From Rhynchopus euleeides (taxonomy: Eukaryota; Euglenozoa; Diplonemea; Diplonemida; Diplonemidae): a DNA stretch of 64,000 nt. Location: contig OY723296.1 in NCBI GenBank assembly GCA_963210315.1, positions 1,054,001 to 1,118,000 on the forward strand, written 5' to 3'. A program made the translations under genes and the position numbers. Under the pieces are notes generated by a model that had not been told where the DNA came from, made no database searches, and saw only the letters and a program-made list of their open reading frames with translations. This document shows, piece after piece, positions 43,630 to 54,081 of the stretch (position 1 is its first letter; the number at the start of each line of letters is the position of its first letter).

Positions 43630-43724
43630 CGTGTCTTTGCGCGACAATTTATCGTCCCCCCATGCGACATGTGCTATCTGTCAGTTGTGTTGTACTTGAG
43701 CGTATGCGACTATGGAGCCAGGCC

Positions 43725-43790
43725 AACAGACGTTCGCTACCGTGGCCTCCGGCGGCTGGGGGGCTCCGCCCCCCACACCCCCCTGTGGCA
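43725..43790. repeat. dispersed hairpin repeat, copy 2
   Basis: Same core as copy 1 (CTACCGTGGCCTCCGGCGGC then GGGGGGCTCCGCCCCCC), same orientation, 150 bp downstream. Confidence 0.85.
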
Positions 43791-44449
43791 TGTGCCTGGT
43801 CTTGGAGCCAAGCCCTTGCGCGTACGGGGCTGCGGCATGTCGGTTCCAGCACCCTCGCGGGAGGCTGGGCCCGAGCACTGATCTCTAAGAGACGAACCAC
43901 CTTGCGAATGCGATCGGGTTTGCGGGCTTGCGGCCATGACATCTCGAAAGGGTCGTCGTGGGCCCGTGATCATGTTTCGGGTTCGACTTGGTGGGCATCC
44001 GTGGCGATTCGCGGAACCACGTGTATGTGTGCGAGGAAGCAAAGAGATAACACACCAGGAGCCACGCAGCACCAGGTCGACCTGGATCTGATCGAGCTCA
44101 GGGGGAAGGAAGCACAGTCACCAAAGTGATATCACCGCCGGCCTCAACCACCAAACTGCAACCGCAGAAGTTCCGCTATTCTCACAAGGGAAGGCGCCCT
44201 GGGATGTAGCAGTGATTTGTGTGCAGCGCCATCAAGTGACACTGACCGCCTTGAACAGAGAGGTAGTGGCCACAGTGGGCCTGCTCACTAGTCGGAGTTC
44301 CCAAGGTTCCTGCCCCCCTCTCCCCTCGGTTCCATGCCATCTCTCCCCTTCTCTATTCGGTCACAGGAATGTTGGCTTGCAGTCCGTATAATTCTTGGGT
44401 TTTACACACAACCCCCCACACCTCAGGTAACGACAAGCTCCAACTTACT

Positions 44450-44513
44450 TTCTCCCACGGACTGCGCAAAGCCTTTCTCTTTTTACACTTCAGAGAAGCA
44501 GTCCGTGGGAGAA
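44450..44513. repeat. hairpin at the Gag start of the YR element
   Basis: TTCTCCCACGGACTGC (44450-44465) and its exact inverse complement (44498-44513) are separated by 32 bases, immediately before the probable Gag start at 44523. A GTAACG/CACTTCAG pair (44426-44492) could also delimit a 5' UTR intron. Confidence 0.7.
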
Positions 44514-44522
44514 GCTCTTAAA

Positions 44523-45506
44523 ATGGAAGCGGTTACACAGATGCTCGACAGGCTCCACCAGCGCGGAGTGACCGAGATTGTGTACGAGGTCAGAGCATCC
44601 CCACAGGATGGCGACGAAATTGGGGGAGAGTACTCTCGCCACGCGGGGGTGCTGCGAAAAAATGAGGACAACACGTACACCATCCTCTACACCCTGCCGT
44701 TAGAGGAACTCGATGAAGTCGAGCCCACGGGGTTGCAAGAATGCACCATCCCCGTGGTGGGGTTTGACTACGCCAACCTCAGATCGGTGCATGAATACGC
44801 GAGGAAGCAGACCAAGGCACAACTCGACCTCATGAGAGAGTCGGTACTAGACCTCGCCAAGGCGGTCCGCGAAGGCGCCAAGCAGGCGGGGACTGGGGGG
44901 AAAGCGGGAGGTGAGGCCGGGGCGGCACAGGCGCAACCGGAGGGGAGCAGCCCCCCTGCCCAGGACCCCCCCAAGCTCCCGACAATCGGGAACCTGCAGT
45001 CGGCCCTCAGCCTGCCCAACATGAGGCCGGCTTGCGTCTCCCAGTGGCAGGGGTTTTTGAAGGCAGGAGGGGTGGCAGCGGCGCGGGAGATGATCCGAGA
45101 CCTGAGGCTGCAGTTCGGGACATCGAACAAGGTGACCCACCTGAGCACGTGGGTCGCCCTCGCGCAGGAGGCTGCTGAGCGGGGGTTCTGGTCCACCACC
45201 GTGACCCAGATGGGGAACCAGCTGCTGCACGAGCTGGTGGTGAATGAGGCGTGGAAACAACACAGGATCCCCCGGGCGCAGGTGGAGGCGGAGATGCGGA
45301 CGGCCGACACGGAAGCATCCGCTGCTGACCGGGCCATCGCCAAGCTGGCGGGGCGTGCACGCACGACGAAGGGGGGAAAGGGGGGCAACGGTGGCCCTCC
45401 CCAGTCTTTTCCCCCCCCGAATCGGTATTCCCCCTACCCCCACCACACATTTCAGGGAAAGGGGGGAAAGGGAGGGAAACCCCGGGGCAACACCAACTGG
45501 AATTAA
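44523..45506 (+). CDS. Gag-like protein of the YR retroelement
   Basis: 327 residues from MEAVTQMLDRLHQRG. The open frame extends upstream to 44334, but that part overlaps the terminal repeat and reads as unrelated sequence, so the internal ATG was chosen. The N-terminal region is mixed alpha/beta, followed by a Gly/Ala/Pro-rich linker (about residues 120-155), a helical region (about 165-290) with WKQHRIPRAQVEAEM and a Gly/Lys-rich basic tail (KGGKGG repeats), as expected for a nucleic-acid-binding structural protein. No zinc knuckle is visible. Position as first ORF before the recombinase supports the Gag assignment. Confidence 0.6.
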   Translation: MEAVTQMLDRLHQRGVTEIVYEVRASPQDGDEIGGEYSRHAGVLRKNEDNTYTILYTLPLEELDEVEPTGLQECTIPVVGFDYANLRSVHEYARKQTKAQLDLMRESVLDLAKAVREGAKQAGTGGKAGGEAGAAQAQPEGSSPPAQDPPKLPTIGNLQSALSLPNMRPACVSQWQGFLKAGGVAAAREMIRDLRLQFGTSNKVTHLSTWVALAQEAAERGFWSTTVTQMGNQLLHELVVNEAWKQHRIPRAQVEAEMRTADTEASAADRAIAKLAGRARTTKGGKGGNGGPPQSFPPPNRYSPYPHHTFQGKGGKGGKPRGNTNWN

Positions 45507-45529
45507 CACCGGCACTCGGCCAGGACATC

Positions 45530-46593
45530 ATGCAGGCACTCGGCCAAATCACGGCACTCTGCCAAAAACTGGGACAGGAAAGGCCCCCCCAACCCCCTAC
45601 CCCCCCTCCCGCCCCCCAGAACATCGTCCAGAACACTCTGTCGGAGGTGTACACGCAAGCTGCGCCGGCAAGGACCCGGGCCAGGGACGACCACACTCTG
45701 TGGGAAGCAAAGGAACGGCTGGAAGAAGTCATGAAAGAGAGCCTGGCGGAACGCACAATCTCCACCAGGGGTGGGCTATGGAAAAGACTGGAAAGTTGGT
45801 GTGTGACAGCAGACCTCTCCCTACCCCCCTCGGAAGATGCAGCAGTTCTGTTTCTGGCGGGAATGACCCACTTGACAACAAGCACAGTCAAAAATTATGC
45901 ATCGGCAATAAACGCAGTCGGTCTGCAGCAGGGGAATTGGTCCCCGCTCCCCCTTCAGGGCTATGCCAACGCACTGGCTCGTGCGACCCCCTTTTCCCCC
46001 CCGAAGCAAGCTGTCCCCGCAAAAAAGGCCGAAGTGACCCAGGCGGTGTTTGTTCTGTTCACAAGGGGGCACGAGGTGGAGGCGAACCTGTTGTTGTTTC
46101 TGTGGAAGACAGCCTGCCGCTACCGCGATGCGGCAGATCTCACGGTAAAGGATGTGAAACCCACAGCATGTGGAACACGACTCGTGGTGGATTTTTACAG
46201 GTCAAAGGCAATCAAGACGACCCCATTTGTGGATCGCAGGTTCGCAGTTGCAGCGGGGGCGGGTTTGGAGCGTCTGATTGCGTTCGTGGTGGAGAAAAGA
46301 CAGACATGCCCCTTGGAATCCCTTCTGTTCGGTGTCCCCCACTCCCAATTTCTGCGCCTTCTCCGCCAATGCCCCAACTGCCAAGAGTGGACGCTTCATT
46401 CACCCCGACGGGGGGCCCTGCAATTTCTAGCCACACTGGCAGCCAACGGTATCCTCCCCCCCAGGACATCCCCAGGATTGCCAGGCACAAAACCGCGAAC
46501 CCCATTCTTCCCCCCACCACCATGAGATACCTCGCGAACGTGAACGAGGAGGTGGCCCTGGCCCTCTCCCCAGAGTGTTGTGCCCGTCTTTAA
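45530..46593 (+). CDS. tyrosine recombinase of the YR retroelement, with a frameshift near its end
   Basis: Residues about 55-150 form the SAM-like N-terminal domain. The catalytic domain shows Arg197 in TACRYRDAADLTVKDV and His290-x2-Arg293 in LHSPRRGALQFLATLAANG. The frame then runs into low-complexity Pro sequence and stops at 46525. In the frame one base back, the expected box II end appears: PRIARHKTAN...TTMRYLANVNEEV, containing the nucleophile-type Tyr, ending at 46593. The switch falls at the C7 run 46456-46462, so the gene has a one-base indel, or a shift there is used in translation. The tail overlaps the RT frame start (46575). Confidence 0.8.
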
Positions 46594-48278
46594 CGGAACT
46601 TGGTGCCCCCCCCGAGCATAGTAGCCACTCCGGCATGGGAAAACGGGTGTCCAGGGGTTCCCTTCCAACCCAAGAACAACTAAAAGCCCCGTTGCATTGC
46701 AAAAAAGTCCCTATTATTTCTATTCCTGAGGTACTTCGGATGGCCAAGGGGCCAGTGCGTGAAAGGATCAGCACACTGCTGGACATGACAGCCAACCCCC
46801 AGGCCATGGCGCGGGAGGTCTCAGAGCAGAGCTGGACCCCGGCAACTGTGAAACCCAAGAGCCAGGCCTTTTCTTCTCGTTTTTCGGTGCAGCTGGAAGA
46901 GGCAGGGCTGGTGCGGAGAGCCCCGGACTTTGATTTTGGCAAGAGAAACCCTGTTCTGGCTATTTCCCCTTTCGTTGTCTTCGAAGAAAAGCAGGGGTAT
47001 GGCCCACACGGGGGCCGACTGAGGCCCATCATGTGGACCAAAGACCACAACTCCCTCGCGGCAGCTTATGGATACCGCTGCCAAGTTGTTTTCCCCACCT
47101 CCCCAACAGTGTTGTCCAGGGTGGAATGCGAGTGCGCCTCCCAAAGAGACCTAGCGGCTTCCTTTTTTCAGATCCCCATTCCCGAAGAGTCTCAGAAATA
47201 CTTCACATACCGTGATGACAAGGGGGAGGCATACTGCCTGACCCGTTTGCCAATGGGGGCGTCGTGGTCCCCAGAGTTGATGCACCTGATCATGTATGCA
47301 CTTTCCCACTGCTATCTCTCAACCCCCCCCACGGCGGTATTCTCTCCCTCCCCATCTACATCCACTCCGGAACGGTGCGTTGACGTGTATGTCGACAACG
47401 TGCGGTACGCGGGCACCTGGGAGCGTGTTCGGGAGGCAACGGCGGCGTTTGACGTGGCAGCGAGACGCGCCGGCGCGACGATATCTGAGGCGAGCGACGG
47501 TGACACGGAGTACGTCTTCCTCGGGTTCGGCTTCCACTGCCGTCGAGAGGTGGGCGTTGGGCCCAAGGTGGCGAGGAAGCTGAGGGCGGCGCGGGCGGAC
47601 CTGATGGCTCAGGGCGAGACGAAGCCGAGGGTTAGGCGGTGCGACTTGGAATCCTTGGGTGGTCGTCTGGTGTGGGCCTCGCCCCTGGTGGTGCAGCCTC
47701 TGGGCAGGTTTATCGACGCCATCATCGCCCTGCGCCGCAACAGCAACGCATTGAACCGTGGTGCACACCCGGACGAAGAAGTACAGCTCTCCGCGCAATC
47801 GACTGAGGCGGCGGTGCGTTGGATCGACGCTGCGCTCCAACCGAGGATGTACAAGGAGTTCACCGAGATGAGCCGAGGCCGGGGGGTAGAGATCTGGTCG
47901 GATGCTTCGGTGACGGGGTGCGGTGTTGTGGTGTCAGCAGGCGGCGCTCTTCGATCGTTTGGGCGACGCTGGACCTGGGAAGAGGCTGACGAACTGCCGG
48001 AGGAGCAGCGGTCGACGCGGATCGCGGTGCTTGAGGCACGTGCTGTGGTCTACGGCATGGAGGAGTGTGTCGGGGAGAACGCCTGGGGTGCCAACGTGAA
48101 GTGGTACCTTGACAACACCGCGGTGATCGGGGCGCTGCAGCGCGGGTATTCTCCGGCTCGGGCACTGAACAGAGAGATGATGCGGATCCTGGGGCTGACG
48201 TCATCATATTTCACAGCGGTGCAATGGGCCTACATCAAATCACGGGATAACCCCGCAGACAAGCCGAGCCGGAGGTAG
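46575..48278 (+). CDS. reverse transcriptase-RNase H of the YR retroelement
   Basis: 567 residues. RT motifs: RLRPIMWTKDHN, motif A RDLAASFFQIPI (Asp near residue 192), motif B LPMGASWSPELM, and motif C VDVYVDNVRYA (near 270), where the usual second Asp of YxDD is Asn. RNase H follows: SDASVTGCGVV (Asp near 443), VLEARAVVYGM (Glu), YLDNTAVIGAL (Asp) and KSRDNPADKPS (Asp). No methyltransferase domain is present. The frame is intact from the first ATG; the true start may be the ATG at 46635 (MGKRVSRG). The stop lies inside the start of the right terminal repeat (48278). Confidence 0.9.
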   Translation: MLCPSLTELGAPPEHSSHSGMGKRVSRGSLPTQEQLKAPLHCKKVPIISIPEVLRMAKGPVRERISTLLDMTANPQAMAREVSEQSWTPATVKPKSQAFSSRFSVQLEEAGLVRRAPDFDFGKRNPVLAISPFVVFEEKQGYGPHGGRLRPIMWTKDHNSLAAAYGYRCQVVFPTSPTVLSRVECECASQRDLAASFFQIPIPEESQKYFTYRDDKGEAYCLTRLPMGASWSPELMHLIMYALSHCYLSTPPTAVFSPSPSTSTPERCVDVYVDNVRYAGTWERVREATAAFDVAARRAGATISEASDGDTEYVFLGFGFHCRREVGVGPKVARKLRAARADLMAQGETKPRVRRCDLESLGGRLVWASPLVVQPLGRFIDAIIALRRNSNALNRGAHPDEEVQLSAQSTEAAVRWIDAALQPRMYKEFTEMSRGRGVEIWSDASVTGCGVVVSAGGALRSFGRRWTWEEADELPEEQRSTRIAVLEARAVVYGMEECVGENAWGANVKWYLDNTAVIGALQRGYSPARALNREMMRILGLTSSYFTAVQWAYIKSRDNPADKPSRR

Positions 48279-48392
48279 CGCAGGGGTAGCGAAGGGGTGT
48301 CGTTCGGCGCTGATCGCGCGGCTCTTCCGCTGCGTCCTGCGGCGACCTGCGTCTTTGGTGACTTCAGCCGCGCGCTCAGCGTACCCCTGCGC
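48278..48392. repeat. right terminal hairpin-ended repeat of the YR element
   Basis: It begins GCGCAGGGGTA and ends TACCCCTGCGC, so the 115-bp segment has short perfect inverted ends. Its inverse occurs at 42925-43021. It begins at the last base of the RT stop codon. Confidence 0.85.
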
Positions 48393-48410
48393 TTGAACAG
48401 AGAGGTAGTG

Positions 48411-49225
48411 TACAGATGGCGAGCAGTGGGAGGGCGTGCTGTGTCCTTCCACTTCCCCATCTACCTCCATTCGTTCACCGTTGTTGATAGCGATTTTTTC
48501 GCCATTTTTTCGAATCGTATGCATCGGTCAGGCCGAGTGAATCAAAATAGCGCAAAAATCACACCAAAATCTGTGTCTGAGGCACAGAAATCGTGCAAAA
48601 AAGCACCCAAAAAAAGTGCAAAAAAACCAAAATAGGATTTCGAAAATTGGCCAAAATACCCCCAAAATAGAGCCACACCTGTCTGTGACCCATGGTTTAT
48701 ATGGGCAAACCTGAAAATTTCCGACTTTTTCCTCAATTTTTCCCACTTCCTGGCCATACCTTTCCCGACCCAAAATCAAACAAATGCAGCGGAAAATGGC
48801 CAAAAATAGGCCAAAAAACCCCAAAATTTTTCCTATGGGAACGAACATGGGGGTCTTCGCTCCGGGTCAATTTGGGTCAACTTGGGTCAACTTGGGTCAA
48901 TTTGGGTCACCCTGGGGCTTTTCACCTTAGGAAAATGGGGGGCTTCGCTCCGGGTCAATCTGGGTCAGCTTGGGTCAGTGACCCGGAGCGAAGCCCCCCC
49001 CCTTAGGTGACCAAAAATAGGTGAAAATTTTTGCCTATTTTCCCTTGTGTCAAACTTGGAGTCTGACCCAAAAATCGGAATCTGTGACCCATGGTTTATA
49101 TGGGCAAACCTGAAAATTTCCGACTTTTTCCTCAATTTTTCCCACTTCCTGGCCATACCTTTCCCGACCCAAAATCAAACAAATGCAGCGGAAAATGGCC
49201 AAAAATAGGCCAAAAAACCCCAAAT
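48411..49225. repeat. duplicated about 140-bp block and GGGTCAA tandem repeats
   Basis: 48686-48826 and 49083-49225 are near-identical direct repeats starting GTGACCCATGGTTTATATGG and containing GGCCATACCTTTCCCGACCC. Between them, about 48865-48985 holds GGGTCAACTT/GGGTCAATTT 10-bp units and the GGGGGCTTCGCTCCGGGTCA block in direct and inverted orientation. No coding sequence. Confidence 0.8.
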
Positions 49226-51496
49226 TTTTTTCCGGGGGGCTTCGCCCCCCGGACCCCCCTTGCGTGGGGGGCTTCGCCCCCCACGCCACACGCACCTCCC
49301 GGCCGGTGGCCGGTTCGGTCGTCGTCGGCTGCGCTCAAAGGGCGTGCAGTAGCCGACGCCCTTTTGTGCTCGCCTCCTCCTCCCACACTTCAGTGTGTCG
49401 TTTCAGGTGACTCCGTGTTCCTGCTTTGTTCTTCTGTCGACTGGGACGGGCCAGTCCTCGTGGGTTGCCGCCCGGTGTGTCCTCCCCCGGGACACCCTCC
49501 TCCTCCCACCACTTGCATCTGGTTCAGCTTCAGTGAGAGCTGAGCGGGAGCCATACTTGCTCTTTTGGACCAATTGACCGCAGTCCTGCATCATGAAGAG
49601 TTAGGTAATGCCCAGTCGCAGCCATCCCCCGACCCAGGTGTTCTGCCGTGGGCCAGGTCACCATCTGCAGGTCACCCCGTCACACACCAGTGGGCAGGCC
49701 CTGTCAAAGATATCGATGTGACTGCTCTTGCCGCAGGGCATCGGATGTGGGCCTGCATTGCATCCTGTTGCCGCTCAGTTCTGTTCCCACCGGAGCTTCT
49801 TGTTGCGCCGCAGGTCGAACAGCCTTTCGTGTGGTCGGCGCTGATCTTGTATAGAACGTAGGCAGTAGGCTGCTGTGGGTGACCTGCAGGTTACCCGTCC
49901 CTTTCGTGCAGGCAGCGCGAGAGGTGCGCTGTTTATGTGTGGGAGCACGGCAGCTGCCCCACACTCCATTCTGCTCTCTTGTCTGCTGTTTATGTTGAAC
50001 AAGGTCTGGCTGCCAGTGATCTCGCTGGGGGTCGGGCAAACCAAAAAAGAGGTCGGGCACAGGGTGGCCGAGCTCGCGAGAAAAAAAGTGCAGCCCAACC
50101 CCGCCCCGACTTCCCGTGGTATGATGCAAACAGGATCGAATGCACGGCCACAGAACATTTTCACCCAATTCGAGAAGCACCGGATGTTGCTGCCTTTGGT
50201 CGTCCTGCTGGATCAAAAATCAGGAATCCAGCCCCCCAGCCGCCGGAGGCCACGGTAGTGAACATCCTGAAAGTCTTCGAAGGCTAGTCCCCACACCGGT
50301 TGGTGCTGTTGCACATTCCAGGCGGGGATGGTCCTTCGCTTGGGGCATGATGAGGTGCGCTTCGATGAACACCATCAAGCCCCCAGCATGCCGTTGGGTT
50401 TTCATACGCTGCGGCGCATGAAAACTCGGCCACAAGGCCGAACCCAAAAGCCCCAAAATCTGACCCGGGAGGTAGGGCCGAGGGTAGGGCCATGCCACCC
50501 CTGGCGGCCCACCCTCCCAAACAATTACAGAAAAAGGGAGGTGGGGCCGCGGCCCCCTGCCAGCCCTGGCACGGGATCGCTGCTGGCGGGTAGTTCAGGC
50601 TCGTGGCCCTCCTCGTTCCGGATAGCCCCTCGGACATCCAAATGATTCACGTGCAGCAGCCCATGCGCAGAGAACGGTGTGCCGTCTTGTACAGCAACTG
50701 TTGGACAACTGTTGAAATCGTTTTTCACCAAAAAAATCACTCTGCGGGCCAAGTCGAAGATTTTTCTGGGGACTTTTGGTGTCCCCAATTTTTCAATTTT
50801 CGAAAAATAAGCTCACTTTGCTAAACTGGGCCCAACTCCCCACACTCTTTTTTTCCGACTTTTTCACGGGTTTTTTCCGGTTTTTTTTGGTTTTTTTGGC
50901 GGATGGAGCGAAGACCCCCTATGTCTCGAAAATTTTTCCCCGTGGCAAAAAAAAAAAAAGTGTCACCAAATCGGCAAAAAAAAATTTCGGATTTTTTTTT
51001 TGCTGTCGGCCGACCGACCGACTGGCCGACCGACAGGCCGACAGCTGTCGGGTTGGTCACCTTGGACACAGGCCATACTGGATTTCTGTCTTGATCCTAT
51101 TTAGGGAAATACAGGCTATACCAGATTTCTGTCTTGAGACTCACTTTGCAAAGATCCGATACAGGTCTTTTTAAGTTTCTGTTTGAACTTGTAATTCAAT
51201 TGAAGAGAGTCAGCCCAGACTCTACCCTTTTTGAAATGACTTTGACATTTTCATTTTCGGCAAGTATTTGTCTTGGTCATCTTGAATCAAACCTTGGGTT
51301 TTCATGCACTGATATTCAATTTCTCATCGATATCTGGCTATTAGTATTACGAGTTATACACAGGAATGGCGTACGGCACTCTGTCGGAAAGCATTTCTGT
51401 CTTATTTCATTCACCGTGTAGGAGAATGTGACATTAGTAACGTCATAAATCACTCGCTTTATCTCATCATACTTTCCTCCCGAACAGGATCTTTCC
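49226..51496. other. repeat-rich spacer, no gene recognised
   Basis: It contains GGGGGGCTTCGCCCCCCGG and GTGGGGGGCTTCGCCCCCCAC hairpins (49234-49284) and one inverted dispersed hairpin repeat (50228-50265). A GGCCGACCGAC palindromic cluster lies at about 51006-51050. Short frames at 49.6-50.7 kb overlap on both strands without recognisable domains. The AT-richer part 51080-51480 precedes the hAT transposase and may be its 5' region. Confidence 0.5.
50228..50265. repeat. dispersed hairpin repeat, inverted partial copy
   Basis: CCAGCCCCCCAGCCGCCGGAG continuing to CACGGTAGTGAACATC is the inverse of copy 1, lacking one arm of the GC hairpin. Confidence 0.8.
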
Positions 51497-54081
51497 GTGG
51501 ATGCAGAAACGATGAAGCGCGGCAAGGAGAAGGATGAGAAGAGGATCGCCTGGACTGTGAAGCGCGTGTCGCAGTTCACGGAGGGGTTGGCAGAGAATGC
51601 TCACTTCATCCACGAGTGGAAGGACATGGACGGCAACCTGCGCACGTGGAGGGGGCAGCTTGTCTCGAAGCCTGGGAAGAAGGTGGATGTGCGCTACACT
51701 GTAGCAAAGCACTCCTTGCCCCTGCCCATGGATCCTGGCTTCGGGACGACGCTGGACTTGCGCCTTCTCCCCGGCGTGGTGCTCCAGCCGTCGCAGAACC
51801 CGCGCGCGTCGCAGAGAGAGAAGAGGAAGCGGGAGGAGAAGCCGAGCCAGCCAAGCCAGCCAAGCCAGCCGAGCCAGCCTGAGGTCCCCAGCAGCGATGA
51901 GGATGACGACGTGGAAGATGATGCCGCGAGCAGCGATTCGAGCGAGAGCGACCCGCCTCCTAAAAAATCGAAGGGGGGTAAGGGAGGGAGCCGAGGGAAA
52001 GGGAAGGAGAAGGGCAAGGACAAGGGCCGGGGAGGAGGGGAGAAGAAAGGTAAAAAAGAAACCGCCACTGTTCGTGGCAGGAAGGTGAAGGAACCAGACC
52101 ACATGCGACATGTAAGTAAGGGGGACGATGAGTGGGTTTGCAATGTTGAGGACTGTGGGCAGACGTTCAAAAACGGGAAGAGCCGACGGTGGAATGTTGA
52201 CCGCCACTTTACAAGAGTGCACCCGTCACTCATCAAGACGGCAGAAGCACCCCCTTCACTCTCTTCAACACAGCCAAAACAGCCATCTGTGGGGGGGTCG
52301 AATGCTGCTCCTCCTCCAGAGGGGGACGGCTGCCAATACGGGTTCACGACATACGAGGACACAGTTGCATTCGGATTTGCCGAATGCAACTTGCCATTTT
52401 CATACGGTACAGGCAACACCGTTTTCCGGAACATTTTTTTCAACAAGGGCCTCGTCAAGGGGAAGAATTTTTTCCACGAAAAAATTGCAACACGGATCGA
52501 CGACCTTGCCGAGGTGACCCGCCAGGAGATGTACAGGCGTCTCCGTGGGCGGGACGTCTTCCTCATGGTCGACGGAGCCACCGTCGTGCGGCGGGGATTT
52601 TTAGGCTTTGCCATCTCCGATGGCAAAGCCTGCTACTACCTCAAAAATGTTGAGGTGCAGGGAAAATGTGACGCAAAATTTGTGGTGGAGGTGCTGGAGG
52701 CCACAATCAAGGAGTTGGCCCAGGAGCACATCAGGGTGTTCAGCGTTGTCGCAGACAACGCTGCAACGATGCAGAAGGCTCTCAGAAAGGTGAGGGAGCT
52801 GGAGGTCGATCTCGAGGGTGCTGTCACAGAGGACTTCGAAGAAGAGGATGTCATGGAAGAAGAAGAGTCTGCGGCACCCAGTGCCGCAGACTCTTCTGCC
52901 TCTGACTCCTTCGAAGCCATAATCGACAGCATCCTCGAGGACACCAGGAAAGAGCTCGCAGACTGGGGCATACTGAGCTATCGGTGCTCAGTGCACAGTC
53001 TCCAGCTCATCCTCGGGGACATGGTGCAGAAGGTGCCCGGGATGCGTGCATGGAGGGGTAAAATTATCGACCTGGTTAAAAGGTACGGGTCATCCAAGAC
53101 CGACGAGTACACCGTGCTCCGCGCCAACCAGGGTGCGGGGAAAAAGCTCTCTGTCATCCGCCCAACGAATGTCCGGTGGAACAGTCTGTATGACTGTGCC
53201 CTACGTCTGGAGCAGCTGCGGCCCTTTTTGATGACGGTCGACAGGGATGACAGCAGATTTTGGGATGAGACAACATTGTTTTTAAGTTTATCCAAGCCCA
53301 TCGCAGTCCTGACGGACAGACTGCAAAGCGCCCGTTCATCGTTCATCGACTTTGTCCAGGGAATCAGCAACCTCATCCCTGAGGTGACGAGGGTCATTGA
53401 AGAAAAGGGGTTCACGGGCAGCACACTGGAGAAGGCGCGAGTTTTCATCGATGCTATCGAGACGAGGACCGCAAAACACTTTTCCTTTGACGGGGTCGAA
53501 CTTTTTAAATTCCTTGACCCAACCATGAACCACCGCCTCCTGGCGAAGGAAGAGCGGGAGGAGGGGGTGAAACTCGTCATGAACTACCTTTTCCCCTACA
53601 CACGCATGCGGACAAACACGAATGACATTAGCGACACAGAACTCCGTGACCTTCTGAAGAAAGAGATGGGAGAGTTTTTTTCCGGGGGTACAGTGACAAG
53701 CACACGTTCATGGGCTTTTGGGGGGAAGGGTATGAGAACGATGACTTTACGAACTTAAACATGTTTGCCCGTGCCCTCGCCAAGAGTGCACACTCTGAGG
53801 CGACCGTGGAGAGGCACTTCAAGCGCCTCTCTTCAGTCATCTCGAAACACCGTGCCGTCTTGAGTGCGGAACGGGCTGACAACTGCATGTTCCTTGCGAT
53901 AAACCATAAAGAGCTTCATCCTGAACACTTCCCTGTCTTCCACGCAAGCCGGGATCGTAGGGCGCAGAGGAGAGCGGCTCTGCTATCACAGACGTTGCAC
54001 TCCTCGCAGCCTGCGAGTCACAGCCAGGAAGGTGTGGCCCCCCCGGAGTCGGACCCTGACCCCCTCGACGTTTTTGATTAA
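51497..54081 (+). pseudogene. hAT-family transposase with one frameshift
   Basis: The first frame (51497-53758) has a basic N-terminus, a BED-like zinc finger (CNVEDCGQTF...HFTRVH) and the hAT catalytic region: VDGATVVRRGFLG, VVADNAATM, YRCSVHSLQLILGD and TNVRWNSLYD. The C-terminal hAT dimerisation domain (FWGEGYENDDF..., SEATVERHFKRLSSV) is in a second frame, 53710-54081, one base back. The shift lies between about 53675 and 53715, which includes a T7 and a G5 run; an indel in either would restore one protein of about 860 residues. Terminal inverted repeats were not found. It could be a decayed autonomous hAT or a sequencing indel in a functional gene. It is not shown to be the source of the 60916-61891 insertion. 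Confidence 0.85.

Larger units (their letters stand above)
42263..44250. other. nested repeat debris between element 2 and the YR retroelement
   Basis: No intact gene. It contains A/T-rich sequence with AAAATCCGCCG repeats (42590-42615) and two copies of a TTTTATTGTGACCCTACTTGG block (42739-42760 and 43396-43416). Two ATGTTCCCGGTCTTGG blocks (43269-43284 and 43433-43448) are present. The first pair of blocks is split by a segment (about 42775-43260) that carries an inverted YR-element remnant. Two dispersed hairpin repeats follow at 43571-43629 and 43725-43790. Confidence 0.55.
44251..48410 (+). mobile_element. tyrosine-recombinase retrotransposon (VIPER/Ngaro-like order)
   Basis: Three plus-strand frames encode Gag-like protein, tyrosine recombinase, and reverse transcriptase-RNase H, in that order. 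DIRS elements place the recombinase last, whereas VIPER places it before the RT, so the order points to a VIPER-like type. The 18-bp TTGAACAGAGAGGTAGTG occurs at both ends (44251-44268 and 48393-48410) in direct orientation. The right end is a 115-bp segment bounded by GCGCAGGGGTA and its inverse. No long terminal repeats and no integrase are seen. Exact element borders are inferred from these repeats. Confidence 0.85.

Noticed and set aside
52100-52125. Splice donor GTAAGT inside the hAT transposase frame
   Set aside because: The frame continues directly into the zinc finger with no need for an intron.
53690-53725. Programmed -1 frameshift in the hAT transposase
   Set aside because: The in-frame codons do not form a canonical X-XXY-YYZ slippery heptamer. 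A simple indel is more likely.
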